Below the pieces are notes generated by a model. That model had not been told where the DNA came from, made no database searches, and saw nothing but the letters and a program-made list of their open reading frames with translations. The translations under genes and the position numbers were made by a program. A DNA stretch of 5,755 bases from an uncultured Collinsella sp. (GTDB taxonomy: Bacteria; Actinomycetota; Coriobacteriia; Coriobacteriales; Coriobacteriaceae), in assembly GCA_900544845.1 (NCBI GenBank), contig UQWV01000095.1, forward strand, positions 1 through 5,755, read 5' to 3'. Below, in pieces: positions 1 through 5,755 of this stretch (positions within the stretch are counted from its first letter, which is position 1; every line of letters starts with the position of its first letter).

Positions 1-110
1 CCCTCGGGGGTGGTGTGGGGGGTGTTTTTGTTGGGGGCGGCCCTTTTATTCCCCCCCCCCCCGGCGCTCTAAAAAAACCCCCCCCCAAAAAAACAACCCC
101 CCCCCCGCCG
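1..110. other. Low-complexity homopolymer-rich contig end
   Basis: This stretch is mostly runs of C, G, A and T, including C-runs of more than ten and repeated A-run/C-run alternation around 71-105. That is unlike the balanced coding DNA starting at about 110. No gene, hairpin or recognisable motif can be read in it. It sits at the very edge of the window, just past the stop codon of the HAD gene. Low-quality or mis-assembled sequence at a contig end is the likeliest explanation. A natural low-complexity tract is possible but less likely. Confidence 0.7.
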
Positions 111-120
111 GGTGCTGCTG

Positions 121-963
121 CTAGACGAGGGCGGCCATGATGGTGCGGGCTACGCCGTCGTGGTCGTTGTCGAACTCGGTGATGGCACCGGCGGCCTCGC
201 GGTCCTCGGGCTCGCCGTTGATCATGGCCATGCCATGGCCTGCGGCCTGCAGCATGGGGATGTCGTTGATGTTGTCGCCAAAGGCCCAGGCATCGGCAAG
301 GGACTCGCCCAGATGCTCGCACAGCCACGTCAGAGCCGTTCCCTTGGTGGCACCCTCACCCATGACCTCGATATTCATTTCGTACGAACGCGTGACCTCG
401 ATGCCCCCAAGCGTGCCGAGCGCCGCCGCGATGGCGTCGCGGTCGGCGGGGTCGTGCCAGTACATGGCGATGCGCTCGAGCGTCTCGACCTCGTCGATCT
501 TGCTGTCGACGTCCACGTCGATGGGCGTGCGCGTGCGCCTGAGCGAGCCGGCAATATGCGGGTCGCCGCCGCAGAACTCGTCCAGGCGCTCGTAGAGCGA
601 GCGGGGGAGGAAGCACTGGCCGTCGGCGAAGATATCGAAGGTGACGTCGTGGCCGGCGGCAATGCGATGGATGCAGTGGGCAATGTCACGGTCGAGCGGA
701 CGGCTCAGAATGCACGTGGCGCGCGAGGCATCGGTGGGTGCATTCTCGTCGAGCTGCCAGACGCTGGCGCCGTTGGCGCAGACCGCGTAGTGCACGGCGG
801 GGTGGGCAAGGATGGGCTCAAAGACGCCCGACAGCGGACGGCCCGTGCAGGGCACAAACTCAATGCCGCGACGTGCGAGCTCATCGAGCATCGCCCAGGT
901 GGCGTCGCTCATCTGCTTGTCGCTCGTCAGCAGCGTTCCATCCATATCGGAAAACACGATCAT
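121..963 (-). CDS. Cof-type HAD-IIB family sugar-phosphate phosphatase-like hydrolase
   Basis: This 280-residue protein belongs to the haloacid dehalogenase superfamily, Cof/HAD-IIB class. Those are cytosolic, magnesium-dependent phosphatases acting on sugar phosphates, nucleotides or cofactor phosphates. All four HAD motifs are visible: DMDGT at residues 6-10 (nucleophile Asp6, acid/base Asp8), CTGRP at 39-43 (Thr40), Lys207 in ATKGTA, and GDNIND at 229-234 with metal-binding Asp230 and Asp234. The segment from about 85 to 190 is the C2-type cap, which sets substrate choice. Length is typical of Cof proteins (about 265-290 residues). The start is the ATG at 961-963, and AAAGGA (complement of 973-978) lies 9 nt upstream. 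The gene follows gltA on the same strand but is separated from it by a terminator, so it may have its own promoter or depend on read-through. The family and catalytic competence are clear. The substrate cannot be predicted. Confidence 0.93.
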   Translation of the reverse strand: MIVFSDMDGTLLTSDKQMSDATWAMLDELARRGIEFVPCTGRPLSGVFEPILAHPAVHYAVCANGASVWQLDENAPTDASRATCILSRPLDRDIAHCIHRIAAGHDVTFDIFADGQCFLPRSLYERLDEFCGGDPHIAGSLRRTRTPIDVDVDSKIDEVETLERIAMYWHDPADRDAIAAALGTLGGIEVTRSYEMNIEVMGEGATKGTALTWLCEHLGESLADAWAFGDNINDIPMLQAAGHGMAMINGEPEDREAAGAITEFDNDHDGVARTIMAALV

Positions 964-989
964 CTGATGTGGTCCTTTCCAAGAGACAT

Positions 990-1027
990 AAAAAGCGTGG
1001 CCGAGGGCTTGGGGCCCTGGCCACGCT
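990..1027 (-). terminator. Rho-independent terminator after gltA
   Basis: On the minus strand, 24 nt after the gltA stop codon, a perfect 9-bp stem forms between 1019-1027 and 994-1002 (AGCGTGGCC / GGCCACGCT). A second 5-bp stem inside it (1014-1018 with 1004-1008) leaves a five-base loop at 1009-1013. The stem is followed on the minus strand by five T residues (complement of 990-994). This is a textbook intrinsic terminator in the direction of gltA, and it separates gltA from the HAD gene. Confidence 0.9.
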
Positions 1028-1050
1028 CTGGATCTATAACGGTCCGCGTC

Positions 1051-2469
1051 CTAGCGGTCGGCGAGCGGCTTGTACTCTAGCGGCTCGATTACCGGGCGAT
1101 ATGCCGGGCGGATGATGCGGTGCGCGCAGAAGAGCTCTTCCATTCGGTGTGCCGACCAGCCGGCCATGCGGGCGACGGCAAACAACGGCGTAAAGAGCGT
1201 CTCGGGCACGCCGAGCATCTTGTAGATAAAACCTGTGTACAGGTCGATGTTGGCGCAGATGGGCTTGGTCATGCCGTGGTCGCGCATCACCTGCGGCGCC
1301 AGGCGCTCGATGCGCTCGATGAGCGCGAACTCCTCGCCCAGGTCCTTTTTGGCCGCCAGCGAGCGCGCGTAATGACGGCAGACCTCGGCGCGCGGGTCGC
1401 TCAGCGTGTAGACAGCGTGGCCCATGCCGTAGATGAGGCCCGTGCCGTCGAAGGCCTGCTTGTCGAGGATCTTGCCCAGATAGGCTGCGACCTCGTCCTC
1501 GTTTTCCCAGTTGGAAACATGCGCGCGGATGTCCTCGTGCATGGACACGACCTTGGCATTGGCACCGCCGTGGCGCGGGCCCTTGAGCGAGCCGATAGCC
1601 GCGGCGTAGGCGGAGTACGGGTCGGTAGCCGAAGACGACAGCACGCGGCAGGCGAAGGTGGAGTTGTTACCGCCGCCGTGTTCGGCGTGCAGCATGAGCA
1701 TCACGTCGAGCAGCATGGCCTCGTCGCGAGTGAACGCCATGCCGCCGCGCAGGACCTGCAGGATGGTCTCGGCGGTGGAAAGGCCGGGCGTCGGGTGCGG
1801 CACGTGCACCTCGGAGCCGCGACGCTTGGCGACCGATGCCATATGCGCGAAGGCGGCGATGCGGGGGAGACGGGCGAGCATGGAAATGGCGACGTCGATC
1901 TCGTGCTCGGGCGTAATCACGTCGGGCTCGGCGTCGAAGGCGTAGAGCAGCAACACGGCGCGCTGAAGCACATTCATGATGCTCGACGACACCGTGGTCA
2001 TGGGGAACTCTTTGACGTACTCGTCGCTCAAGTGCCTAAAGGCGCCCAGGCGCTCGCAAAAGCCGTCGAGCTCTTCCTTGTTGGGCAGCGAACCCGTGAT
2101 AAGCAGATAGGCGACTTCCTCGTAGCCGTAGCGATTCTCGGCCTGGGCATTGTTGACCAGATCCTCGATGCTGTAGCCACGAAGCGTGAGCTTGCCCTGA
2201 TCGGGCACGACCTTTCCGTCGACCTTGTTGTAGCCGTGCACGTCCGAGATGCGGGTAAGGCCCGCGACCACGCCCGAGCCGTCGGCATTGCGCAGGCCGC
2301 GCTTGACGTTGTGCTCGACAAACAGACCCTCGTCATATGGGTCGGTCGGCAGGCCGTGGTAGAGGCTTTCGCTTTCAGACGAAATCTGGCGGCTTGCTTC
2401 GTAATCCAGAACCAGGCGGCTCAGGTGATCGTCGAAGCGGTAGTAGATTTTCTTGGCGTCGTAGGCCAT
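1051..2469 (-). CDS. gltA: Citrate synthase (type II-like, with extended N-terminus)
   Basis: Citrate synthase condenses acetyl-CoA with oxaloacetate to give citrate and CoA, the entry step of the TCA cycle and of glutamate precursor supply, in the cytosol. The 472-residue product contains the three catalytic residues in their family motifs. His264 is in HAEHGGGN (261-268), His300 is in GPRHGGAN (297-304), and Asp409 is in NIDLYTGF (407-414). GMGHAVYTLSDPRA (348-361) is the conserved GxGHxVY..DPR block, and FAVARMAGWSAHRMEE (430-445) is the usual near-C-terminal block. The protein is longer than E. coli GltA (427 residues); the extra length is mainly the charged N-terminal region, about residues 1-60. 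The start ATG at 2467-2469 has AGGAG (complement of 2475-2479) 5 nt upstream. The ACT-domain gene lies 77 nt upstream on the same strand with no terminator between, so co-transcription is likely. 2-Methylcitrate synthase is a related alternative, but no prp genes are nearby. Confidence 0.95.
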   Translation of the reverse strand: MAYDAKKIYYRFDDHLSRLVLDYEASRQISSESESLYHGLPTDPYDEGLFVEHNVKRGLRNADGSGVVAGLTRISDVHGYNKVDGKVVPDQGKLTLRGYSIEDLVNNAQAENRYGYEEVAYLLITGSLPNKEELDGFCERLGAFRHLSDEYVKEFPMTTVSSSIMNVLQRAVLLLYAFDAEPDVITPEHEIDVAISMLARLPRIAAFAHMASVAKRRGSEVHVPHPTPGLSTAETILQVLRGGMAFTRDEAMLLDVMLMLHAEHGGGNNSTFACRVLSSSATDPYSAYAAAIGSLKGPRHGGANAKVVSMHEDIRAHVSNWENEDEVAAYLGKILDKQAFDGTGLIYGMGHAVYTLSDPRAEVCRHYARSLAAKKDLGEEFALIERIERLAPQVMRDHGMTKPICANIDLYTGFIYKMLGVPETLFTPLFAVARMAGWSAHRMEELFCAHRIIRPAYRPVIEPLEYKPLADR

Positions 2470-2546
2470 GCGCGCTCCTCTCCGGGCCGCATCGGGGTGG
2501 CTTGCATGGGCATGCGCGCGTCAGGCTATCCCCAGCGGCTTTCTCG

Positions 2547-2834
2547 CTACAGGCGGTACATAAAGTTAAAGACGTCCTCGCGCTGGATGGACACGTTGAC
2601 GCCCGAAAGCTCGCCGGCCTCGGCCAGGGCCTTCTGCAGCTCGGCGAAGTCGAGCTTGGACTCGGCGGTATCGGCCAGCATGGTCATGGTGAAGATGTCC
2701 TCGATAATGGACTGCGTGATGTCGCGGATGTCGACGTTGGCCTCGCCCAGAACGCGGGTGACGCCGGCGACGATGCCGGGGCGGTTCTTGCCAAGGACGG
2801 TGATGACGATGCGGGAGGACGAGATCTCGGCCAT
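2547..2834 (-). CDS. ACT-domain protein, UPF0237 family
   Basis: This 95-residue protein is essentially one ACT domain. It opens with a beta strand and the glycine turn typical of ACT ligand pockets (IVITVLGKNRPGIVAGV, residues 9-25). An NVDIRDITQSIIEDIFTMTM segment follows, matching the UPF0237 pattern as I recall it from streptococcal homologues. The protein ends in FNFMYRL, again like that family. Stand-alone ACT proteins usually bind small ligands such as amino acids or partner with an enzyme, but the ligand and role of UPF0237 are not established. The start ATG at 2832-2834 has GAAAGGG (complement of 2841-2847) 6 nt upstream. In other bacteria such genes often sit beside a UPF0210 (PFL-like) gene. 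Here the downstream neighbour is gltA instead, which suggests but does not prove a link to central metabolism. Confidence 0.88.
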   Translation of the reverse strand: MAEISSSRIVITVLGKNRPGIVAGVTRVLGEANVDIRDITQSIIEDIFTMTMLADTAESKLDFAELQKALAEAGELSGVNVSIQREDVFNFMYRL

Positions 2835-2896
2835 GGGAAACCCTTTCGCGTGGTTGCGGCGCGCGCGGGGCGCTCCGCTACGTTACAGTGTTCATC

Positions 2897-2925
2897 ATTG
2901 TACCTGTCTGGCGCTAAAAGGGGTG
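2897..2925 (-). promoter_or_regulatory. Candidate promoter for the ACT-gltA operon
   Basis: On the minus strand, TACAAT (complement of 2897-2902) is a five-of-six match to the sigma-A -10 consensus. It lies about 60 nt upstream of the ACT start codon. The hexamer 17 nt further upstream (complement of 2920-2925, CACCCC) is a poor -35 match, so the promoter would be weak, activator-dependent or wrongly placed. The call rests on the -10 box and its position alone. Confidence 0.4.
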
Positions 2926-3027
2926 TGCATACTGCGGCGTTACACGTCTGCAACATGGGAGAAGGGACAACAGGGTGCGTGTCCGCTGCGGTTGGTCACG
3001 CCGCGTTGCACAAAGACCGTGAACCTT

Positions 3028-3056
3028 TTGTGGGACGCGCGGCGCCGTGGTACCAT
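3028..3056 (+). promoter_or_regulatory. Probable sigma-A promoter of rpmE with extended -10
   Basis: TTGTGG (3028-3033) matches the first three positions of the -35 consensus. It is followed after exactly 17 nt by TACCAT (3051-3056), which matches TATAAT at four positions. A TG dinucleotide directly precedes it in TGG-TACCAT, giving an extended -10. Transcription would start near 3063, immediately before the first hairpin of the rpmE leader and about 78 nt before the start codon. Spacing and context make this the best promoter in the window. Confidence 0.6.
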
Positions 3057-3062
3057 AGCCGA

Positions 3063-3140
3063 GTTTGTTGTCTTGGTCGGAAACCAAGACGCCTTATGCG
3101 CTGATCGGTAACCAGCGCCTGACCAATAAGGAGTCCTACC
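3063..3140 (+). promoter_or_regulatory. Structured 5' leader of rpmE, candidate L31 autoregulatory element
   Basis: The predicted leader holds two hairpins in a row. The first is a perfect 8-bp stem, 3070-3077 (GTCTTGGT) with 3083-3090, and a five-base loop CGGAA. The second is a perfect 6-bp stem, 3098-3103 (GCGCTG) with 3113-3118, and a nine-base loop. Both carry almost the same loop/3' segment: TCGGAAACCA at 3077-3086 and TCGGTAACCA at 3105-3114, nine of ten identical. A strong Shine-Dalgarno AAGGAG (3128-3133) follows, 7 nt before the ATG. Ribosomal protein mRNAs often carry leaders that the protein itself binds to repress translation. L31 leaders, including one described for Coriobacteria as I recall, are known. 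Assignment to such a class is an inference from position and structure; I could not compare against a model. Confidence 0.5.
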
Positions 3141-3566
3141 ATGAAGCAGGGTATCCATCCCCAGTATGTCGAGTGCACGGTGACGTGCTCCTGCGGCAAC
3201 ACTTTCAAGACGCACGCTACCGTGTCCGAGATGAAGGTCGAGCTTTGCAACGAGTGCCACCCGTTCTACACCGGCCAGCAGAAGTTCGTCGACACCGGTG
3301 GACGCGTCCAGCGCTTCGCCGACAAGTTCGGTGGCGCCGCTGCCGCCCAGCTCAAGAAGGCCGAGGAGGCCAAGGCTGCCAAGGCCGCCAAGGCTGCTGA
3401 GGCCGAGGCCGCTCGCAAGGCCGCCGCTGAGGCTAAGGCTGCCGAGAAGGCTAAGCGTGCTGCTAAGTTTGCCGAGGAGGCTGCCAAGCAGGCCGCCGAG
3501 GCTCCCGCAGAGGCTCCCGTCGAGGAGGCCGCTGCCGAGGCCGAGACCACCGAGGCTGCTGAGTAA
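3141..3566 (+). CDS. rpmE: 50S ribosomal protein L31 (type A, zinc-binding) with long Ala/Lys/Glu C-terminal tail
   Basis: Residues 1-65 are a complete L31. The N-terminus is MKQGIHPQY. Cys16 and Cys18 in CSCGNTF and Cys36 and Cys39 in CNECHPFYTGQQ form the four-cysteine zinc site of the zinc-containing form. TGGRVQRFADKF (52-63) is the conserved C-terminal block. L31 sits in the large subunit and bridges it to the small-subunit head. Standard L31 proteins have about 66-90 residues, but this one has 141. Residues 66-141 are almost only Ala, Lys and Glu, with Lys-rich stretches first and an acidic, Pro-containing end (APAEAPVEEAAAEAETTEAAE region). This looks like a long single helix or flexible tail. 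Reading frame and codon bias are continuous across the tail, so it is not a frameshift. Promoter, leader and terminator suggest a one-gene transcript. Confidence 0.96.
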   Translation: MKQGIHPQYVECTVTCSCGNTFKTHATVSEMKVELCNECHPFYTGQQKFVDTGGRVQRFADKFGGAAAAQLKKAEEAKAAKAAKAAEAEAARKAAAEAKAAEKAKRAAKFAEEAAKQAAEAPAEAPVEEAAAEAETTEAAE

Positions 3567-3601
3567 ATAGCTCGCCGCGGAATCACTCGCATTCATGGCA
3601 T

Positions 3602-3643
3602 AAGGGCCGTGCATCCGTTTGGGTGCGCGGCCCTTTTCTTTTT
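3602..3643 (+). terminator. Rho-independent terminator of rpmE
   Basis: Bases 3602-3609 (AAGGGCCG) pair with 3628-3635. A T-G wobble follows, and the stem continues with 3611-3616 (GCATCC) pairing with 3621-3626. This gives an almost uninterrupted stem of about 15 bp with a four-base GTTT loop. The stem runs into a T-rich tail (TTTTCTTTTTATT, about 3634-3646). The position, 35 nt after the rpmE stop codon, fits an intrinsic terminator. Confidence 0.92.
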
Positions 3644-3653
3644 ATTGGTGCAA

Positions 3654-3747
3654 ACCAACCTGCCCCCATTACACCAAATGGCAGAGAGGCAGCGTTTGCC
3701 CAGATAAAACCTGCCAAAATTAACCTGTCCCATTGTGGCAGGTTGGT
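3654..3747. repeat. Cluster of AACCTGYC-type repeats, three direct and one inverted
   Basis: Three copies of a short motif lie in the same direction: ACCAACCTGCC (3654-3664), AACCTGCCA (3708-3716) and AACCTGTCC (3722-3730). A fourth is inverted: TGGCAGGTTGGT (3736-3747). The inverted copy can pair perfectly with the first copy over 11 bp or with the second over 9 bp, so two alternative hairpins exclude each other if the region is transcribed. The cluster lies between the rpmE terminator and the likely secA promoter. It could be a set of protein-binding sites or a fragment of a dispersed repeat. The sequence does not decide. Confidence 0.55.
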
Positions 3748-3762
3748 CGTAGTTATTACGTG

Positions 3763-3780
3763 GCGGTCGAGGTCGACCGT
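3763..3780. promoter_or_regulatory. Short palindrome upstream of the secA -10 box
   Basis: CGGTCG (3764-3769) and CGACCG (3774-3779) form a perfect 6-bp inverted repeat around AGGT, extended by one G-T pair at 3763/3780. It ends a few bases before where a -35 element would sit for the -10-like box at 3807. That makes it a candidate operator. Short GC-rich palindromes also occur by chance, so this is tentative. Confidence 0.3.
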
Positions 3781-3806
3781 ATAGGCCGCGCCTTGTTTGG
3801 CTAAAG

Positions 3807-3812
3807 TACAAT
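3807..3812 (+). promoter_or_regulatory. Candidate -10 box of the secA promoter
   Basis: TACAAT (3807-3812) matches the sigma-A -10 consensus at five of six positions and lies 61 nt before the chosen secA start. No good -35 hexamer is present at 16-18 nt upstream (the sequence there is GC-rich, around 3783-3790). The promoter may depend on an activator, or the true one may lie elsewhere. Confidence 0.4.
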
Positions 3813-3826
3813 CATCTGTGTTTAAC

Positions 3827-3853
3827 TCGCCCGCAGCTGCACGGCGTGGGCGA
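3827..3853 (+). promoter_or_regulatory. Hairpin in the presumed secA leader
   Basis: TCGCCC (3827-3832) is complementary to GGGCGA (3848-3853), closing a 15-base loop that itself contains the palindrome GCAGCTGC. It ends about 9 nt before the AAGGA ribosome binding site (3862-3866) and so would not mask it. There is no T-tract, so it is not a terminator. It might stabilise the message or modulate secA translation. Evidence is limited to the complementarity. Confidence 0.25.
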
Positions 3854-3861
3854 TGGCCAAA

Positions 3862-3866
3862 AAGGA
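3862..3866 (+). promoter_or_regulatory. Shine-Dalgarno that decides the secA start
   Basis: AAGGA lies 7 nt before the ATG at 3874. Two other in-frame ATGs compete. The one at 3853 has no convincing purine-rich site upstream and would add seven residues. The one at 3883 is 16 nt from this site, which is too far. The 3874 start also gives the usual short SecA N-terminus before the conserved region begins. Confidence 0.7.
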
Positions 3867-3873
3867 AAACCAC

Positions 3874-5172
<1,299 letters not shown>

Positions 5173-5193
<21 letters not shown>

Positions 5194-5755
5194 GGTCCAA
5201 TTGGAGGGGAGACAGTTAGCTACAAGGTGACCACCCTCAGTCTCGCTTTGCTCGACAGCTCCCGCCAGCGGGAGCAGACCTGCGGCCTGAAGGAAAGCCT
5301 TGACCAAGGTAAGGATGCCCTTTTCCTTGGAGAGACGACCGAAGAACAGAAAATACGGGTCCACGGTGTTGAATTTGTCCGTATTCGTTACTTTATGAGC
5401 CATATCCATCTGGCTGGTGGTCAGGAAGTTCTGCATGGCCACGGTACGGCCCGCATAGCCGCCCTCGTCGAGCTTGCTCTTCATGAACTCGCTCGGCGCG
5501 ATGATCTTGTCGATCTTGTCGTAGCTGTGATGGTGTTTCAGGAACTCCGCCTCCAGGAACGCGAGTCCGCTTTTGGCTTTGGAACCCTTCACGCAAGTCT
5601 TCTTCACAGCATGGATGAAACGTCGATCAAGGCAGTCGTCGCACACCTTGCCGTTGCCGTCCACCATGGTGTATGCAGGGCACAGCAGAATGTAGTCATG
5701 TGCGGTGTACACCACTGGCACACGATGCTTCTTCAGGTACGGCGCATCCAGAATC
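5173..5755 (-). CDS. GT4-family glycosyltransferase fragment (both ends missing)
   Basis: The minus strand from the right edge encodes the interior of a family 4 glycosyltransferase, the kind that adds sugars to polysaccharide or lipid-linked precursors at the inner membrane. The frame is open into the right edge (ILDAPYLKKH precedes PVVYTAHDY), so the true start is outside. Visible are HDY (5692-5700) and a four-cysteine segment (Cys codons at 5680-5682, 5641-5643, 5632-5634 and 5593-5595). Such a segment occurs in a subset of these enzymes. IIAPSEFMKSKL, closing the N-terminal Rossmann domain, and FFGRLSKEKG (5317-5346), opening the nucleotide-sugar-binding C-terminal domain, are also present. 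NWTLHIVGDG ends the readable homology at about 5173. The expected E-x7-E donor-binding motif is missing because the sequence switches to antisense secA. Between KAFLQA and NWTL lie roughly 25 extra residues, probably a repeat insertion. The frame stays open leftwards through secA, but that part is not protein-coding. The sugar substrate is unknown. Confidence 0.85.
5206..5280 (-). repeat. Palindrome-containing short repeat inserted in frame in the glycosyltransferase
   Basis: Between two well-conserved glycosyltransferase blocks lies about 75 bases coding for a segment (GLLPLAGAVEQSETEGGHLV...) that does not belong to the fold. It contains a perfect hairpin, GCTCCCG (5258-5264) with CGGGAGC (5269-5275) and a CCAG loop. 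On minus, GGGAGCTGTC and then GACTGAGGGTGG follow. That layout resembles small dispersed repeats I associate with Faecalibacterium-like Clostridia. The exact edges and the family are inferred. The insertion keeps the reading frame with no stop codon. Confidence 0.5.

Larger units (their letters stand above)
2835..3140. other. Divergent intergenic region between the ACT gene and rpmE
   Basis: These 306 bases separate genes that point away from each other. The left part holds a -10-like box for the ACT/gltA operon, and the right part holds the rpmE promoter and its structured leader. The middle (about 2926-3027) shows no open reading frame with a plausible start and ribosome binding site. It also shows no strong hairpin or clear repeat. 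Only the listed promoter and leader elements can be supported. Confidence 0.7.
3567..3873. other. Intergenic region between rpmE and secA
   Basis: This 307-base gap holds the rpmE terminator, a cluster of AACCTGCC-type repeats (3654-3747), a small palindrome (3763-3780), a -10-like box (3807-3812) and a leader hairpin before secA. Open frames here (for example on the minus strand across 3593-3811) lack a ribosome binding site and recognisable protein features, so I do not call a gene. Base composition is visibly more AT-rich at 3640-3760 than in the flanking genes, as expected for non-coding DNA. Confidence 0.65.

Noticed and set aside
1033..1061. Possible -10 box (TATAGA on minus) for the HAD gene, next to the gltA stop codon
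   Set aside because: There is no -35 match at a proper distance, and the resulting transcript would run straight into the terminator hairpin before the HAD gene.
112..1080. A 322-codon plus-strand open frame opposite the HAD gene
   Set aside because: It is the antisense of a protein with all four HAD motifs, has no family features of its own and runs into the gltA terminator region.
2504..2515. Palindrome GCATGGGCATGC between the ACT gene and gltA
   Set aside because: The stem is at most five bases with a two-base loop and no T-tract follows, so it is not a terminator. It is likely chance in GC-rich DNA.
1120..3111. A 663-codon plus-strand open frame opposite gltA and the ACT gene
   Set aside because: It is antisense to two clearly recognisable genes, rich in His, Val and Arg as expected from reversed GC-rich codons, and it overlaps the rpmE promoter and leader.
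3336..3566. Frameshift or read-through as the cause of the long L31 tail
   Set aside because: The frame and codon bias are uninterrupted from the core to the stop codon, and a strong terminator follows at normal distance.
2940..3614. A 224-codon minus-strand frame, rich in Leu, Gly and Ser, opposite rpmE
   Set aside because: The repetitive Leu/Gly/Ser composition is the mirror of the Ala/Lys/Glu codons in the L31 tail. It has no ribosome binding site and crosses the rpmE promoter.
3593..3873. Small minus-strand frames between rpmE and secA
   Set aside because: They have no Shine-Dalgarno, no recognisable domain, and they run across the rpmE terminator and the repeat cluster.
5194..5755. A novel C-terminal domain of SecA
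   Set aside because: The plus-frame translation here is the antisense of a recognisable glycosyltransferase and carries none of the SecA second nucleotide-binding domain motifs.

Overview
The window is GC-rich bacterial DNA. It carries conserved housekeeping genes in a compact layout with Rho-independent terminators. The zinc-binding L31 protein with a long Ala/Lys/Glu tail, the citrate synthase with an extended N-terminus and the strong G/C-ending codon bias fit a high-GC Gram-positive. My best guess is a gut Coriobacteriia member such as a Collinsella relative. That placement rests on overall resemblance, not on a marker I can prove from the sequence.

Layout, left to right. Positions 1-110 are homopolymer-rich low-complexity sequence that looks like a failed contig end. 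Then come three minus-strand genes. In transcription order they are a small UPF0237-type ACT-domain protein (2547-2834), citrate synthase gltA (1051-2469) and a Cof-type HAD phosphatase (121-963). No terminator is visible between the ACT gene and gltA, so they probably form an operon. A clear terminator at 990-1027 separates gltA from the HAD gene. A divergent intergenic region (2835-3140) holds a candidate promoter for each direction. On its right side it also holds a structured rpmE leader with two hairpins sharing nearly the same loop sequence. rpmE (3141-3566) encodes a four-cysteine ribosomal protein L31 roughly twice the normal length and ends at a strong terminator. The next gap (3567-3873) contains repeated AACCTGCC-type motifs, a palindrome and a -10-like box ahead of secA.

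secA starts at 3874 and reads as a normal preprotein translocase ATPase for about 440 codons. It then stops matching SecA abruptly at about 5194. Beyond that point the sense is on the opposite strand: 5755 down to about 5173 encodes the middle of a GT4-family glycosyltransferase, itself missing both ends. The 21 bases at 5173-5193 read well as SecA on plus and as glycosyltransferase on minus. This points to a chimeric assembly join through a short shared sequence more than to a natural fusion. The glycosyltransferase fragment also seems to carry an in-frame, palindrome-containing repeat insertion (about 5206-5280).

The genes do not form one pathway. They cover central carbon metabolism (gltA), a probable small regulatory or ligand-sensing protein (ACT), translation (rpmE), secretion (secA) and a generic phosphatase. 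I see no phage, CRISPR, tRNA, rRNA or transposase genes. No new multi-gene system can be supported here. The most useful observations are the chimeric junction, the in-gene repeat, the rpmE leader and the long L31 tail.
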